This document shows, one piece after another, positions 9,596 through 18,990 of a DNA stretch of 64,000 bases. The notes under the pieces were generated by a model. The model saw only the letters and a list, made by a program, of their open reading frames with translations. It made no database searches and had not been told where the DNA came from. The position numbers and the translations under genes were made by a program. Location of the stretch: positions 112,965-176,964 of the forward strand of contig CALSRX010000003.1 of NCBI GenBank assembly GCA_943788865.1, written 5' to 3'. Position 1 is the first letter of the stretch, and each line of letters opens with the position of its first letter. Source of the stretch: an uncultured Polaribacter sp. GTDB lineage: Bacteria > Bacteroidota > Bacteroidia > Flavobacteriales > Flavobacteriaceae.

Positions 9596-11646
9596 CTTAT
9601 TTGTCCGCCATTTTTAATTTTTTCTGCAGGTTCTACAAAAGCTAATTTTCCATTAGGTGTGTCGGTCATTAAAATCATACCTTGACTTTCTACACCACGC
9701 AAAGTTCTAGGAGCTAAATTGCACAAAACAGTTACTTGCTGCCCAACAATATCTTCTGGGTTAAAACTTTCTGCAATTCCAGAAACAATGGTTCTTATAT
9801 CGATACCAACATCTACTTTTAGCTGCAATAATTTTTTAGCTTTCGGAACTTTAATGGCTTCTAAAATAGTTCCAACTCTGATGTCTAATTTGGTAAAATC
9901 ATCAAACTCTATGGTCTCTTTTTGAGGCTCAACTGTTTTTGCAGCATTTTGGTTCGCTGTCTTTGTTGCTTGTAATTTGTCTAATTGTGCTTCAATTTCG
10001 CTGTCTTCAATTTTCGCAAACAACAACTTAGCTTTATTAATTTGATGATTAGCTGTTAAAAGTATTTCTTTTGTTGAGATATCGTTCCAGCTTAAAGATT
10101 CATTAATGTTTAAAATGTTTTTCAATTTAACCGATGTAAAGGGTAAAAAAGGTTCAGATAAAACAGCTAAACCAGCTGCAATTTGCAAGGCAACATGCAT
10201 AATGGTTTTTACACGTTCTTCATCTACTTTGATTACTTTCCAAGGTTCTTCATCAGCTAAATATTTATTTCCTAAACGAGCTAAATTCATTAATTCTTGA
10301 CTCGCTTCTCTAAAGCGATAGCGCTCGATTGACCTAGAAATCGTATTCGGAAATTCTTTTAAAGTAGCCAACGTTTCTTCGTCAACGTCACTAAGATCCC
10401 CTGAAGGCGGTACTTTTCCGTTGTAATATTTGTTGGTTAAAACAACAACACGATTGATGAAATTCCCAAAAATAGCGACCAATTCGTTGTTATTTCTTGC
10501 CTGAAAATCTTTCCAAGTAAAATCGTTGTCTTTTGTTTCTGGTGCTGTTGCGGTTAAGGCATAACGCAACACATCTTGTTTGTCAGGAAAATCTAAAAGA
10601 TATTCATGTAACCAAACCGCCCAGTTTTTAGAAGTAGATAATTTATTTCCTTCTAAATTTAAAAATTCATTTGCAGGCACATTTTCTGGTAACACATAAT
10701 CTCCATGTGCTTTTAACATTGCAGGGAAAATAATACAGTGAAAAACAATATTGTCTTTCCCAATAAAATGAACCAGTTTCGTGTCATCATTTTTCCAGTA
10801 AGGCTCCCAATCTGTATTGTTTTCTTCTGCCCATTCTTTGGTTGCAGAAATATATCCAATAGGGGCATCAAACCAAACATACAGCACTTTACCAACAGCT
10901 CCTTCAATAGGAACTGGAATTCCCCAATCTAAATCACGAGTTACTGCTCTTGGTCGTAAACCATCATCAATCCAAGATTTTACTTGCCCCAACACATTGG
11001 GTTTCCAATCATTTTTATGTCCTTCTAAAATCCATTCTTTTAAAAATGCTTCGTGCTTATCTAAAGGCAAAAACCAGTGTTTAGTTTCTTTCAACGTAGG
11101 AACATTTCCGGTTATTGACGATTTTGGATTGATTAAATCTGTTGCATTATGACTTGTTCCACAGCTTTCACATTGATCTCCATAACTTTCTTCGTTTCCG
11201 CATTTCGGACACGTTCCAACAACAAATCTGTCTGCTAAATATTGATCTGCTTCGGCATCATACAATTGCTCTGTAACTTCTTCAATAAACTCTCCATCAT
11301 TGTATAATTTTAAGAAAAAATCTGATGCTGTTTTATGATGAACATTTGCGGATGTTCTTGAATAATTATCAAAAGAAATTCCAAAATCCGCAAACGAAGT
11401 TTTAATAATTTTGTGGTATTTATCAACTACTTGTTGCGGTGTAATCCCTTCCTTTTTAGCTTTGATTGTAATAGGTACTCCATGCTCATCTGATCCGCAA
11501 ACAAAAACCACATCTTCTCCTTTTAAACGTAAATAACGTGCATAAATATCTGCAGGAACATAAACGCCGGCCAAATGCCCGATATGAACAGGGCCATTTG
11601 TGTAAGGTAAAGCAGCGGTAATTGTATATCTTTTTGGAGTATTCAT
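9592..11646 (-). CDS. metG: Methionine--tRNA ligase
   Basis: 684 residues, a class I aminoacyl-tRNA synthetase. HIGH is at residues 21-24, and the KMSKS-equivalent is KLSTS at 335-339, a known variant. A four-cysteine zinc knuckle sits at C146/C149/C159/C162. The anticodon-binding helical domain follows, and from about residue 580 there is an appended EMAP/Arc1p-type tRNA-binding domain ([14 protein letters not shown]) that normally mediates dimerisation. It charges tRNA-Met. It is transcribed alone, convergent with the upstream-numbered helical protein gene, with overlapping 3' ends. Confidence 0.98.
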   Translation of the reverse strand: MNTPKRYTITAALPYTNGPVHIGHLAGVYVPADIYARYLRLKGEDVVFVCGSDEHGVPITIKAKKEGITPQQVVDKYHKIIKTSFADFGISFDNYSRTSANVHHKTASDFFLKLYNDGEFIEEVTEQLYDAEADQYLADRFVVGTCPKCGNEESYGDQCESCGTSHNATDLINPKSSITGNVPTLKETKHWFLPLDKHEAFLKEWILEGHKNDWKPNVLGQVKSWIDDGLRPRAVTRDLDWGIPVPIEGAVGKVLYVWFDAPIGYISATKEWAEENNTDWEPYWKNDDTKLVHFIGKDNIVFHCIIFPAMLKAHGDYVLPENVPANEFLNLEGNKLSTSKNWAVWLHEYLLDFPDKQDVLRYALTATAPETKDNDFTWKDFQARNNNELVAIFGNFINRVVVLTNKYYNGKVPPSGDLSDVDEETLATLKEFPNTISRSIERYRFREASQELMNLARLGNKYLADEEPWKVIKVDEERVKTIMHVALQIAAGLAVLSEPFLPFTSVKLKNILNINESLSWNDISTKEILLTANHQINKAKLLFAKIEDSEIEAQLDKLQATKTANQNAAKTVEPQKETIEFDDFTKLDIRVGTILEAIKVPKAKKLLQLKVDVGIDIRTIVSGIAESFNPEDIVGQQVTVLCNLAPRTLRGVESQGMILMTDTPNGKLAFVEPAEKIKNGGQIS

Positions 11647-11669
11647 TTCTATCGTATCGTTTTCGTTTA

Positions 11670-11690
11670 AAATTTGTTTTGAACAAATTT
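11670..11690. repeat. Inverted repeat in the metG leader
   Basis: Perfect 9-bp arms AAATTTGTT / AACAAATTT are separated by TTG. The repeat lies 24-44 nt upstream of the metG start, between the candidate -7 element and the start codon. It could be an operator or a leader hairpin. AT-rich palindromes also arise by chance. Confidence 0.4.
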
Positions 11691-11698
11691 TTGAAAAG

Positions 11699-11706
11699 CA
11701 AAAGTA
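11699..11706 (-). promoter_or_regulatory. Candidate -7 promoter element of metG
   Basis: The minus strand reads TACTTTTG, an exact TAnnTTTG match, 53 nt upstream of the metG ATG. No matching -33 box is evident. Confidence 0.35.
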
Positions 11707-11773
11707 CGGAAAACCAACGAAAACTCATTTTTTTAAGCCGTCAAAAATAGATACATTTACAAAAATCATTTTT

Positions 11774-12781
11774 ATGAAAGTAACAAAACTCTTTTTGATT
11801 GCATTTTTGTCATTAATTATTTCAAACAATCAAACGCAAGCTCAAGAAAACACAAAATCTGAGTTAATTACACCTCCTTATTTACAAAAAGGAGACACTA
11901 TTGCCATAGTTGCTCCAGCAGGTATCTTAACGGACAGAAAAGATGTAATAGATCAAGCTAAAGAGTTGGCAGAAAGTTGGGGTTTACATGTTGTATATGG
12001 TAAACATTTGTTTGACACAGTAGGTCATTTTTCTGCAACAGATGAAGAAAGATCAGAAGATTTTCAAACAGCAATGGACAATCCAAATATTAAGGCAATT
12101 TGGGCTGGACGTGGAGGTTACGGAACGGTAAGAATTTTAGACAGATTAGATTACACAAAGTTTATAGAGAGTCCAAAATGGGTAATTGGGTATTCAGATA
12201 TTACTGCGTTGCATTCTCATTTAAATACATTGGGTTACGAAACCATTCATGGAATGATGGGAACAAGTATGGGAGATGATGCTGAGAAAATTGTTGAAAC
12301 ACTAAAATCATTTAAAAAGTCACTTTTTGGAGAAAAATTGAGTTATAGTTTAGTCTCTGTAAAAGAGAATAAAAAAGGAAACGCAAAAGGAAAATTAATT
12401 GGCGGAAACCTTTCTTTATTAGCATCTATGTTAGGTTCTGAAAGTCAAATGAATGCAGAGGATAAAATTTTATTTATTGAAGAAGTTGGTGAATATAAAT
12501 ATAGCATGGATAGAATGTTGCAAAGTCTAAAACGTGCCGGTTTTTTTGAAAAATGTAAAGGGATTATAGTAGGAGACATTTCTAAAATAAAAAGCAATTC
12601 GACAAAATGGGGAAGCTCTATGGAGCAGTTAATTTTAGATGTAATTTCCGAATATGATTTTCCTGTTTTGTTTAAATTCCCTGCTGGTCATGAACCAGAT
12701 AACAGATCGTTAATTTTGGGAAGAACTATTGAAATGAATGTAACTAAAGAAGGAATCTCTACTGTAGTTTTTAATGAGTAA
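11774..12781 (+). CDS. LD-carboxypeptidase, S66 family (muramoyltetrapeptide carboxypeptidase)
   Basis: 335 residues with a Sec signal peptide (about residues 1-24, cut after TQAQ), so exported. S66 enzymes trim the terminal D-Ala of peptidoglycan tetrapeptides. Catalytic residues are visible: nucleophile Ser141 in GYSDIT, a Glu in FIEEVGEYKYSMDR (residues 236-240) and His306 in PAGHEPDN. The N-terminal AIVAPAG and AGRGGYG loops and GGNLSLLASMLGS are also present. E. coli LdcA is cytoplasmic, so periplasmic export fits the exported Bacteroidota members of the family. It ends 2 nt before the YraN gene, indicating an operon. Confidence 0.93.
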   Translation: MKVTKLFLIAFLSLIISNNQTQAQENTKSELITPPYLQKGDTIAIVAPAGILTDRKDVIDQAKELAESWGLHVVYGKHLFDTVGHFSATDEERSEDFQTAMDNPNIKAIWAGRGGYGTVRILDRLDYTKFIESPKWVIGYSDITALHSHLNTLGYETIHGMMGTSMGDDAEKIVETLKSFKKSLFGEKLSYSLVSVKENKKGNAKGKLIGGNLSLLASMLGSESQMNAEDKILFIEEVGEYKYSMDRMLQSLKRAGFFEKCKGIIVGDISKIKSNSTKWGSSMEQLILDVISEYDFPVLFKFPAGHEPDNRSLILGRTIEMNVTKEGISTVVFNE

Positions 12782-12783
12782 AA

Positions 12784-13143
12784 ATGGCCCAGCACAATGA
12801 ACTTGGTAAAAAAGGCGAGCAGTTAGCAGTAGATTTTTTATTGCAAAACAACTATAAAATTATTGCTCGTAATTATCGGTTTTTAAAAGCTGAAATTGAT
12901 ATTATAGCTCGGAAAAAAGATGTTTTAGTAGCTATTGAGGTAAAAACACGTTCTTCTATAGATTATGGAAATCCACAAGACTTTATCAATCCTAAAAAAA
13001 TAAAATTATTGGTTTCTGCGATGGATAATTTTGTTGTAGAAAATGATTTAGAAGTAGAAGTTCGGTTTGATATTATTGCCATTATAAAACAAAAAAACGC
13101 CTTCGAAATAGAACATTTAGAAGACGCTTTTTTACATTTTTAA
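12784..13143 (+). CDS. YraN/UPF0102 family nuclease-fold protein
   Basis: 119 residues, the typical YraN length. The conserved core is visible: GKKGEQLAVDFLL, ARNYRF, then EIDIIARKKDVLVAIEVKTR, which carries the E...D...ExK residues of a restriction-endonuclease-like fold. The family role is uncertain; it is often linked to DNA processing. It follows the LD-carboxypeptidase gene by 2 nt and ends 4 nt from the convergent TlpA-like gene with no terminator hairpin between. Confidence 0.92.
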   Translation: MAQHNELGKKGEQLAVDFLLQNNYKIIARNYRFLKAEIDIIARKKDVLVAIEVKTRSSIDYGNPQDFINPKKIKLLVSAMDNFVVENDLEVEVRFDIIAIIKQKNAFEIEHLEDAFLHF

Positions 13144-13147
13144 AAAC

Positions 13148-14479
13148 TTATTCTAAGTACTTAATAATTTTTTTAAGTTCATCTAATGTTTCTGGCTTAG
13201 CAATTATTTTTTTATTTTTATCTAACACAATATAGGTTGGTGTAGAATAAATTTGATAGGTTCTTGCTGTCGGATTTTCCCATTTTTTCAATCCCAGGGC
13301 ATGATGCCAACCAATATATTTTGAGGTTAGGTTTTTCCATTCTATGTCGTCAGTTTCCATTCCAAAAGCAATTACTTTTGAGTTTTTTATGTCTTTTGTG
13401 AACGCATAGAATTGTGGAATTTCTCTTAAACAGTGCCCACAAGTTGTACTCCAAAAAACCAACACGTAATTATTGGCTTCGTTAATTGTTGAAAGTTTAT
13501 ACTCTTTTTTGTTTGTGCTCCAAGTAATTTCTGGTGCAATTCTACCTATTGACACCACTGTTTTTTCTAAATAGTTATCTACGAACTCAGTTTTTTGAAT
13601 AGTTGCTGGTAGTTTTTTATAAAAAGAATTTAATAGATAATCTGCAAAATCTACATTGCTAGCATTTACAAACTGCGTGATTAAAAACTCAATAATGTCT
13701 TTTTTAAAAGTAGGTTTCTTTGCTTTTTCTAGAACCCTTTTTACAGCTTTGTCATGTAATTCTCTTTGTTTTGTTGGATCTTCAGAATAGTTCATGTAAA
13801 AAACATAATCAGTAATTCTATCAACTAAAAAAGTAGAATTATACAAGGTTTGATTGTTGAAATCTATGGTGTCAAAAAAGTGTTCATTGATCGATTTTAA
13901 ATACGCCTGTGGATCTTTTGCAATCACAGGATTATTATATCTATTGGTAGCGTTGATGAAATGATACACCATTTTTCCTTTAGATTTTGATAAATATAGC
14001 TTTTGTAAACTTGCAATTGTTGCTAATTGAGATTTGTATAAACTAGCCGTTTTTGCCACTGGATTTTTTAAATAAGCAATTTGTAAAGAATCTGTTTTGT
14101 ATTGCTGTATAGACACTGTATTAATGTACTCTTGGTATAATTTATTCTCTGTAGATTTAGAAAATTGAATGGTTTGTTCTGCTTGTTCTGGGTTGAAAGT
14201 GAAAGCAACATCTTCATTATTAAATAAGAAATCCGCAAAACCACTTCCTTCGGTTTTATAACTTACTCGATAGGCACCAGATTTAGTGTTTGCAGGCAAG
14301 TCAAAAGAAAATTTACCTTTTTCAATTTTTCCACTTTTTACAAACACTTGTCTTGCGCCTTCTATTTTATACAAAATAACCCAAGTATAATTTCCGGGCG
14401 GATTCATTTCTCCATTAATTTTATATTGTGCTTGTAAACTGAATGAAACCAGTAGGAGTAGTAGTAATAATTTTTTCAT
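13148..14479 (-). CDS. TlpA-like thioredoxin-domain protein, exported
   Basis: 443 residues. A Sec signal peptide occupies residues 1-17 (LLLLLLVSFSLQAQ). It is followed by an N-terminal beta domain like the DUF4369 domains of Bacteroidota (YKINGEMNPPGNYTWVILYK), a helical middle, and a C-terminal thioredoxin fold. The redox motif is CGHC in FWSTTCGHCLREIPQFY, with the cis-proline loop STPTYIVLD. It is predicted to be a periplasmic disulfide reductase or oxidoreductase; such proteins support cytochrome c maturation or envelope stress responses. The substrate is not inferable. Its only close neighbour is convergent. Confidence 0.88.
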   Translation of the reverse strand: MKKLLLLLLLVSFSLQAQYKINGEMNPPGNYTWVILYKIEGARQVFVKSGKIEKGKFSFDLPANTKSGAYRVSYKTEGSGFADFLFNNEDVAFTFNPEQAEQTIQFSKSTENKLYQEYINTVSIQQYKTDSLQIAYLKNPVAKTASLYKSQLATIASLQKLYLSKSKGKMVYHFINATNRYNNPVIAKDPQAYLKSINEHFFDTIDFNNQTLYNSTFLVDRITDYVFYMNYSEDPTKQRELHDKAVKRVLEKAKKPTFKKDIIEFLITQFVNASNVDFADYLLNSFYKKLPATIQKTEFVDNYLEKTVVSIGRIAPEITWSTNKKEYKLSTINEANNYVLVFWSTTCGHCLREIPQFYAFTKDIKNSKVIAFGMETDDIEWKNLTSKYIGWHHALGLKKWENPTARTYQIYSTPTYIVLDKNKKIIAKPETLDELKKIIKYLE

Positions 14480-14572
14480 TAATTGCGATTTAACCTCTAA
14501 AAAAAGTTCAAGAAGTGTACCAAAATTACTATTTATAACTTAAAATAATTACATTGCTTTAAAATAATTAAC

Positions 14573-15367
14573 ATGAATTTCACAAATAAAGTGATTTGGA
14601 TTACTGGTGCATCTTCCGGAATTGGAAAAGCATTGGCATTACACCTCTCTACATTAAATGCAAAGTTGATTTTATCGGCAAGAAATGAAGAAAAATTAGA
14701 ACAGGTAAAACAAGCTTGTGAACATTCTGAGGCGATTAAAATTTTACCTTTAAATTTAGAAGATTACTCTAATTTTAATGCTAAAGTTATAGAAGCCGTC
14801 AATTGGTGTGGCAGGGTAGATATTTTGGTAAATAATGGCGGAATTAGTCAAAGATCTTTAGCTAGTAAAACTTCAATTGAGGTAGATAAACGCATCATGG
14901 ATATCAATTATTTAGGAACAGTTGCTTTAACAAAAGCATTATTGCCCTATTTTATTGAAAACAAAAGTGGGCAATTTGTAGTTACTACAAGTATTGTTGG
15001 TAAAATTGGAACTCCTTTACGATCTAGTTATGCAGCTTCTAAACACGCGTTGCATGGTTTTTTTGATAGTTTACGCGCAGAAAACCATAAAAACAATATC
15101 GCTGTAACTTTGGTATGTCCAGGATTTGTAAAAACCAATGTTTCTATAAATGCGTTAACTGAAGATGGGACTGCGCAAAACAAAATGGATGTTGCTACCG
15201 AGAACGGGATTGAACCAAGTCGTTTTGCCAAAATTATGGCAAAGGCTATCTATGCAAAAAAAGAAGAGGTTTATATTGCTGGGTTTAAAGAAAAATTAGG
15301 AGTATATGTCAAACGGTTTTTTCCTAAATTGTTATCAGTGATGATTCGAAAATTGAGAGTTACTTAA
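14573..15367 (+). CDS. Short-chain dehydrogenase/reductase
   Basis: 264 residues, a classical SDR. The cofactor motif is TGASSGIG at residues 11-18, NNGG lies near residue 89, catalytic Ser in VVTTSIVGKIG, and YAASK holds the catalytic Tyr and Lys near residues 154-158. The C-terminal ~35 residues (EVYIAGFKEKLGVYVKRFFP) resemble DltE/DHRS7-type SDRs that associate with membranes or lipids. The substrate is unknown. Its 3' end overlaps the next minus-strand gene by 8 nt. Confidence 0.92.
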   Translation: MNFTNKVIWITGASSGIGKALALHLSTLNAKLILSARNEEKLEQVKQACEHSEAIKILPLNLEDYSNFNAKVIEAVNWCGRVDILVNNGGISQRSLASKTSIEVDKRIMDINYLGTVALTKALLPYFIENKSGQFVVTTSIVGKIGTPLRSSYAASKHALHGFFDSLRAENHKNNIAVTLVCPGFVKTNVSINALTEDGTAQNKMDVATENGIEPSRFAKIMAKAIYAKKEEVYIAGFKEKLGVYVKRFFPKLLSVMIRKLRVT

Positions 15368-15716
15368 TAAACTCTAAGGCTTCAAAATATGAAATGATTG
15401 CTTCTTTCATCAAAACAGATTGTTCGCCAGGTTTTAAATTTGGTAATTGATTGATGGTTTTGTAATGTGGCCATCCATCATCATCAAAAAATTCAAATTC
15501 GTAATAGCCATAAGGCTCTAATAACTTACAAATAGCGATGTGCATTAAGTTTACTTTTTCGTCTTTCTTAAACTTTCTGTGACCTTGACCTAATTCCTGA
15601 ATTCCAATTAAATAAATAATGGCATCAATATTTAAGGCATCTCCATCTGCAAATTGCGTTGATAACTGACCAACTAATAAATCCCATTTTTCTTTTAAAG
15701 AAGTAATCTTTGTCAT
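15360..15716 (-). CDS. Conserved hypothetical protein, 118 residues
   Basis: A small acidic, soluble protein with no signal peptide, membrane helix or known motif. It has a helical first half (SLKEKWDLLVGQLS, INLMHIAICKLLEPYGYY-like) and a distinctive WPHYKTINQLPNLKPGEQ segment. Proteins of this type appear in flavobacterial genomes, but I know no function. An exact TATCTTTG promoter element lies about 18 nt upstream, which supports a real gene. Its 3' end overlaps the SDR gene by 8 nt. Confidence 0.8.
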   Translation of the reverse strand: MTKITSLKEKWDLLVGQLSTQFADGDALNIDAIIYLIGIQELGQGHRKFKKDEKVNLMHIAICKLLEPYGYYEFEFFDDDGWPHYKTINQLPNLKPGEQSVLMKEAIISYFEALEFIK

Positions 15717-15733
15717 AAACCTAAACTAAGTCA

Positions 15734-15741
15734 CAAAGATA
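15734..15741 (-). promoter_or_regulatory. Candidate -7 promoter element of the 118-residue hypothetical gene
   Basis: The minus strand reads TATCTTTG, an exact TAnnTTTG match, 17 nt upstream of the start codon at 15716. A -33 box is not clear. Confidence 0.4.
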
Positions 15742-15805
15742 CATACTATCTGTAATATTTTCGTTCTTTTTTAGTAAGTTAGCACAGAAAACAAAATAGA
15801 TATTT

Positions 15806-16336
15806 ATGAATGTTTTTGATGTTGTAATTACCGTATTCTTATTATTTGGTTTTATAAGAGGTTTGATGAAAGGGCTTTTTATAGAAGTTGCGTCTTTAGT
15901 TGCTTTAATTGGAGGTGTTTGGGGTTCTATTCATTTTTCTTATTTTATTGGAGATTTTTTAAAAGAAAGTGTCTCTTGGTCTGAAAAAAAAATAGCCTTA
16001 GCCGCATTTGCAATTACTTTTATTTTGATCATAATAGTTGTTAGTTTATTAGGTAGATTTTTAACAAAACTAGCCGATTTAGCAGCTTTAGGAATGGTCA
16101 ATAAAATTCTTGGAGGTCTTTTTGGGTTGTTAAAAATAGGATTGGTATTGAGTATTATTTTTATTTTTTTTGATAGAATGAATTCTACGATTTCTTTTAT
16201 TGATAAAAAGACTTTAGATGAATCTATTTTATACAGCCCGGTAAAAAATATTGCCCCAACAATTTTTCCATCAATCATAAAAGAAGATGGGCTAGAAGAA
16301 GATGTAATTGATGATATTATAAAAGAAGTAGAATAA
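15806..16336 (+). CDS. CvpA family inner-membrane protein
   Basis: 176 residues with four predicted membrane helices (about residues 5-22, 28-48, 62-85, 100-122) and a charged C-terminal tail. The order VFDVVITVFLLFGFIRGLMKGLF and the later LLGRFLTKLADLAALGMVNKILGGLFGLLK match the CvpA family (colicin V production protein). The molecular function is poorly understood; it is tied to envelope homeostasis in other bacteria. It stands alone, with a terminator just downstream. Confidence 0.88.
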   Translation: MNVFDVVITVFLLFGFIRGLMKGLFIEVASLVALIGGVWGSIHFSYFIGDFLKESVSWSEKKIALAAFAITFILIIIVVSLLGRFLTKLADLAALGMVNKILGGLFGLLKIGLVLSIIFIFFDRMNSTISFIDKKTLDESILYSPVKNIAPTIFPSIIKEDGLEEDVIDDIIKEVE

Positions 16337-16337
16337 A

Positions 16338-16382
16338 AAAGGCTTGCAATACTGAATAAGTTCAGCATAAATGCAAGCCTTT
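16338..16382. terminator. Two-tier hairpin terminator between cvpA and carbonic anhydrase genes
   Basis: The outer stem AAAGGCTTGCA / TGCAAGCCTTT is 11 bp. The inner stem CTGAA / TTCAG closes a TAAG loop. It has an A run on the left and lies between convergent genes, 2 nt after the cvpA stop codon. Confidence 0.82.
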
Positions 16383-16400
16383 GAAGTTGTATAAAAAATG

Positions 16401-17036
16401 TTATAGCATGGTAACTTTTCCGCTACTAATGTGGTAAACACCACCAACTATTTTTATTTCACCATTTTCTTCCATTTCATTTAGAATTGGACTTTTCTCT
16501 CTAATTCTGTCAATTGTCAATCGAACATTATTTTCAATTGTTTTATCAACAAAATCGTTGTTAGAAGAATTGTGTTTCCCCTTAACTTGAGTTTCAGAAA
16601 GTTTTACAGCAGGCTGAATGTTTTCTAACAGTGCAGTAATATTTCCAAGTTCTACATGGTCGCAAGCTGCTTTTACAGCCCCGCAACTTTCATGTCCAAG
16701 TACAAAGATTAATTTACTACCAGCTACTTTACATGAATACTCCATGCTTCCTAAAATGTCTATATTTTCAAAATTACCTGCAACTCTGGCAACAAAAACA
16801 TCTCCAATTGTTTGATCAAAAATTAATTCTACAGGAACTCTAGAATCTATACATGAAAGTACAATTGCTTTTGGATGTTGACCATCTGTTGTTTGAGAAA
16901 TTAGCGCTTTATGGTCTATTGAATGTACTTCATCTCTAATAAAACGAGCATTTCCTTCTATAAAATCTTGTAACACCTTCATTGGCGTTAAACTATCTTG
17001 TTGTTCTTTTGTGATTGCTTTATTTCTATGTGGCAT
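16401..17036 (-). CDS. Beta-class carbonic anhydrase
   Basis: 211 residues. Zinc ligands are visible: C62 and D64 in SCIDSRVP, and H115 and C118 in LGHESCGA. Arg66 of the Asp-Arg dyad is present. It interconverts CO2 and bicarbonate. No clear signal peptide, so cytoplasmic. It starts 3 nt after the SulP transporter gene in the same direction, so the two are cotranscribed. Pairing of SulP permeases with beta-carbonic anhydrases is a known arrangement for bicarbonate import. Confidence 0.95.
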   Translation of the reverse strand: MPHRNKAITKEQQDSLTPMKVLQDFIEGNARFIRDEVHSIDHKALISQTTDGQHPKAIVLSCIDSRVPVELIFDQTIGDVFVARVAGNFENIDILGSMEYSCKVAGSKLIFVLGHESCGAVKAACDHVELGNITALLENIQPAVKLSETQVKGKHNSSNNDFVDKTIENNVRLTIDRIREKSPILNEMEENGEIKIVGGVYHISSGKVTML

Positions 17037-17039
17037 AAT

Positions 17040-18893
17040 TTATTTTTTTAATTGTTGTGTTTTAATCCAATTGATACTCTCTGAAAAAGATTTAAAAATA
17101 TCTTCTTGAGGAATCAAATCAGGAATGATATCAATTCTTTCCATCATATATCTTGGTTGCTTCAACAAGTTTATGAATAATACTTGAACTTTCTTTTTTC
17201 TTAACTCTTGAAGCACGTCTTCCATAGCATACAAACCAGATTGGTCCATATACTGCATACGTCCTAAACGAATGATTACAGTAGTTGCTGTCTGTGGAAT
17301 TTGTTGCGCTAAACTATGAAAGTCGCTTGTTGTACCAAAAAATAAAGGACCTTTTATGTGTTTTATAAAAACAGATTCTTTTAATTCTTCTGGGAAATCA
17401 CCTTCGTCTACCCAATTTTTTTCTTTCTTTAAAGATTTTACATCAGAACGTTCTGCAGATAAATCTCCAATTTTTTTCATAAACATTAACGAAGCAATGA
17501 CTAATCCAATTCCTACTGCGTATACTAAATTCCAGAAGGTTGATAATATCAATACTACCATCATAATAACTACTTCTGAACTTAACTTTATTGGTCCAAA
17601 TTTGATGTCTTTTGGTAAACTTGGAATTGCTTTTAATCCTTTGTAATCCATTACACCAATACCAACGGTTATTAAGATACCAGCTAATACTGCAGCTGGA
17701 ATTTTAGATGCAATCGGACCTAGACCTAATAGAATTATTAATAACATAAGTCCGGCGATCATTCCAGATAATTTCGTTTTTCCTCCAGAATTAATATTTA
17801 CTACGGTTCTAATTGTTGCTCCAGCTCCTGGTAAACCACCAAAAATTGCACCAATACTATTTCCAATTCCTTGTCCAATTAGCTCTTTATTTGGTTTGTG
17901 CTTGGTCTTGGTCATATTATCCGCAACAACACTTGTTAGTAAAGAGTCAATAGCTCCTAATAAAGCTAAAGTTAATGCCGTAAAGATGTATGGTGCGACA
18001 CTGCCTAAACTAAACTCAGTAAACATTGATAAGTTCGGAATTGGAAAACCACCAGGTATTGTTTCAATAGATCTATAATCTAAGCCAAACCCAACAGCAA
18101 TTCCAGACATGACAAGTAATGCCACTAGTGTGCTCGGAACCTTTGTTGTTATTCGTTTAAAACCATATATAATAATTATAGTCCCTATTGCGAGCAATAA
18201 TTCTAATATGTTTATGTTTTTTAAAGCATTTGGCAATACTTTAATTGCACCTATAACTCCAGAAGCTTCTTTAGAAGCTAACGTTTGAGATTCTTTTAAA
18301 ATATCACTTTCAGTAATTAATTCTGCTCGCTTAATAGTTTCTTTAAAATTTTCTAAAACAAGAATACCTTCTCCGGCTTCTTTCTTTAAAATGTTTTCTA
18401 AAATGATTTCTTCAGCTTGAGGTTTGTATTGATTTACATAACTTAAATCCTCTTTTGGATAATATCCTAGAGAAGGTAAAATTTGTGTAATTAAAATTAT
18501 AACCCCAATAGCGGTCATGAAACCAGAAACCACAGGGTATGGAATATATCGAATGTATTTTCCGATACCTAAAGCTCCCAAACCAATCTGCATTAATCCC
18601 GCTAATAAGAAAACCGTTAAAATTGTTGGTAATGCCTTTGAGACATCTCCGTCATTGGCAGCAATTATACCTGCAATAATAACCATACTTACAGCTGTCA
18701 TAGGCGCTGTTGGTCCAGAAATTTGTGTATTTGTTCCGCCAAAAAGAGCGGCAAAAAAACTTAAAAATATAGCTCCGTATAATCCTGCACTTGGTCCAAG
18801 GCCAGAACTAACTCCGAATGCTAATGCTAATGGTAGTGCAACAATTCCAGCAGTAATACCACCAAAAAGATCGCCTCTAATATTTTTGAACAT
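17040..18893 (-). CDS. SulP family anion permease with STAS domain
   Basis: 617 residues. About 12 membrane segments cover residues 1-460, with the family signature GLGPSAGLYGAIFLSFFAALFGGTNTQISGPTAP in the N-terminal quarter. A cytoplasmic STAS domain follows from about residue 505 (GPLFFGTTSDFHSL ... MDQSGLYAMEDVL). A roughly 70-residue hydrophilic insertion (about residues 150-215) lies between early helices. SulP members carry sulfate or bicarbonate. The adjacent carbonic anhydrase gene 3 nt downstream favours bicarbonate, an inference from context. Confidence 0.93.
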   Translation of the reverse strand: MFKNIRGDLFGGITAGIVALPLALAFGVSSGLGPSAGLYGAIFLSFFAALFGGTNTQISGPTAPMTAVSMVIIAGIIAANDGDVSKALPTILTVFLLAGLMQIGLGALGIGKYIRYIPYPVVSGFMTAIGVIILITQILPSLGYYPKEDLSYVNQYKPQAEEIILENILKKEAGEGILVLENFKETIKRAELITESDILKESQTLASKEASGVIGAIKVLPNALKNINILELLLAIGTIIIIYGFKRITTKVPSTLVALLVMSGIAVGFGLDYRSIETIPGGFPIPNLSMFTEFSLGSVAPYIFTALTLALLGAIDSLLTSVVADNMTKTKHKPNKELIGQGIGNSIGAIFGGLPGAGATIRTVVNINSGGKTKLSGMIAGLMLLIILLGLGPIASKIPAAVLAGILITVGIGVMDYKGLKAIPSLPKDIKFGPIKLSSEVVIMMVVLILSTFWNLVYAVGIGLVIASLMFMKKIGDLSAERSDVKSLKKEKNWVDEGDFPEELKESVFIKHIKGPLFFGTTSDFHSLAQQIPQTATTVIIRLGRMQYMDQSGLYAMEDVLQELRKKKVQVLFINLLKQPRYMMERIDIIPDLIPQEDIFKSFSESINWIKTQQLKK

Positions 18894-18990
18894 ATTGTAT
18901 CTTTTTTAACCTCAATTAAATGTTTAAGGTTATTAATAAAAAATGAATGATTGATTTTTTCTCTAATAAGAGAAATACTTTAAGTTAAAA

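Noticed and set aside
18945..18975. Hairpin TTTCTCT/AGAGAAA as terminator of the 97-residue protein gene
   Set aside because: On the minus strand the stem is followed by A residues, not T, so it does not fit a Rho-independent terminator.
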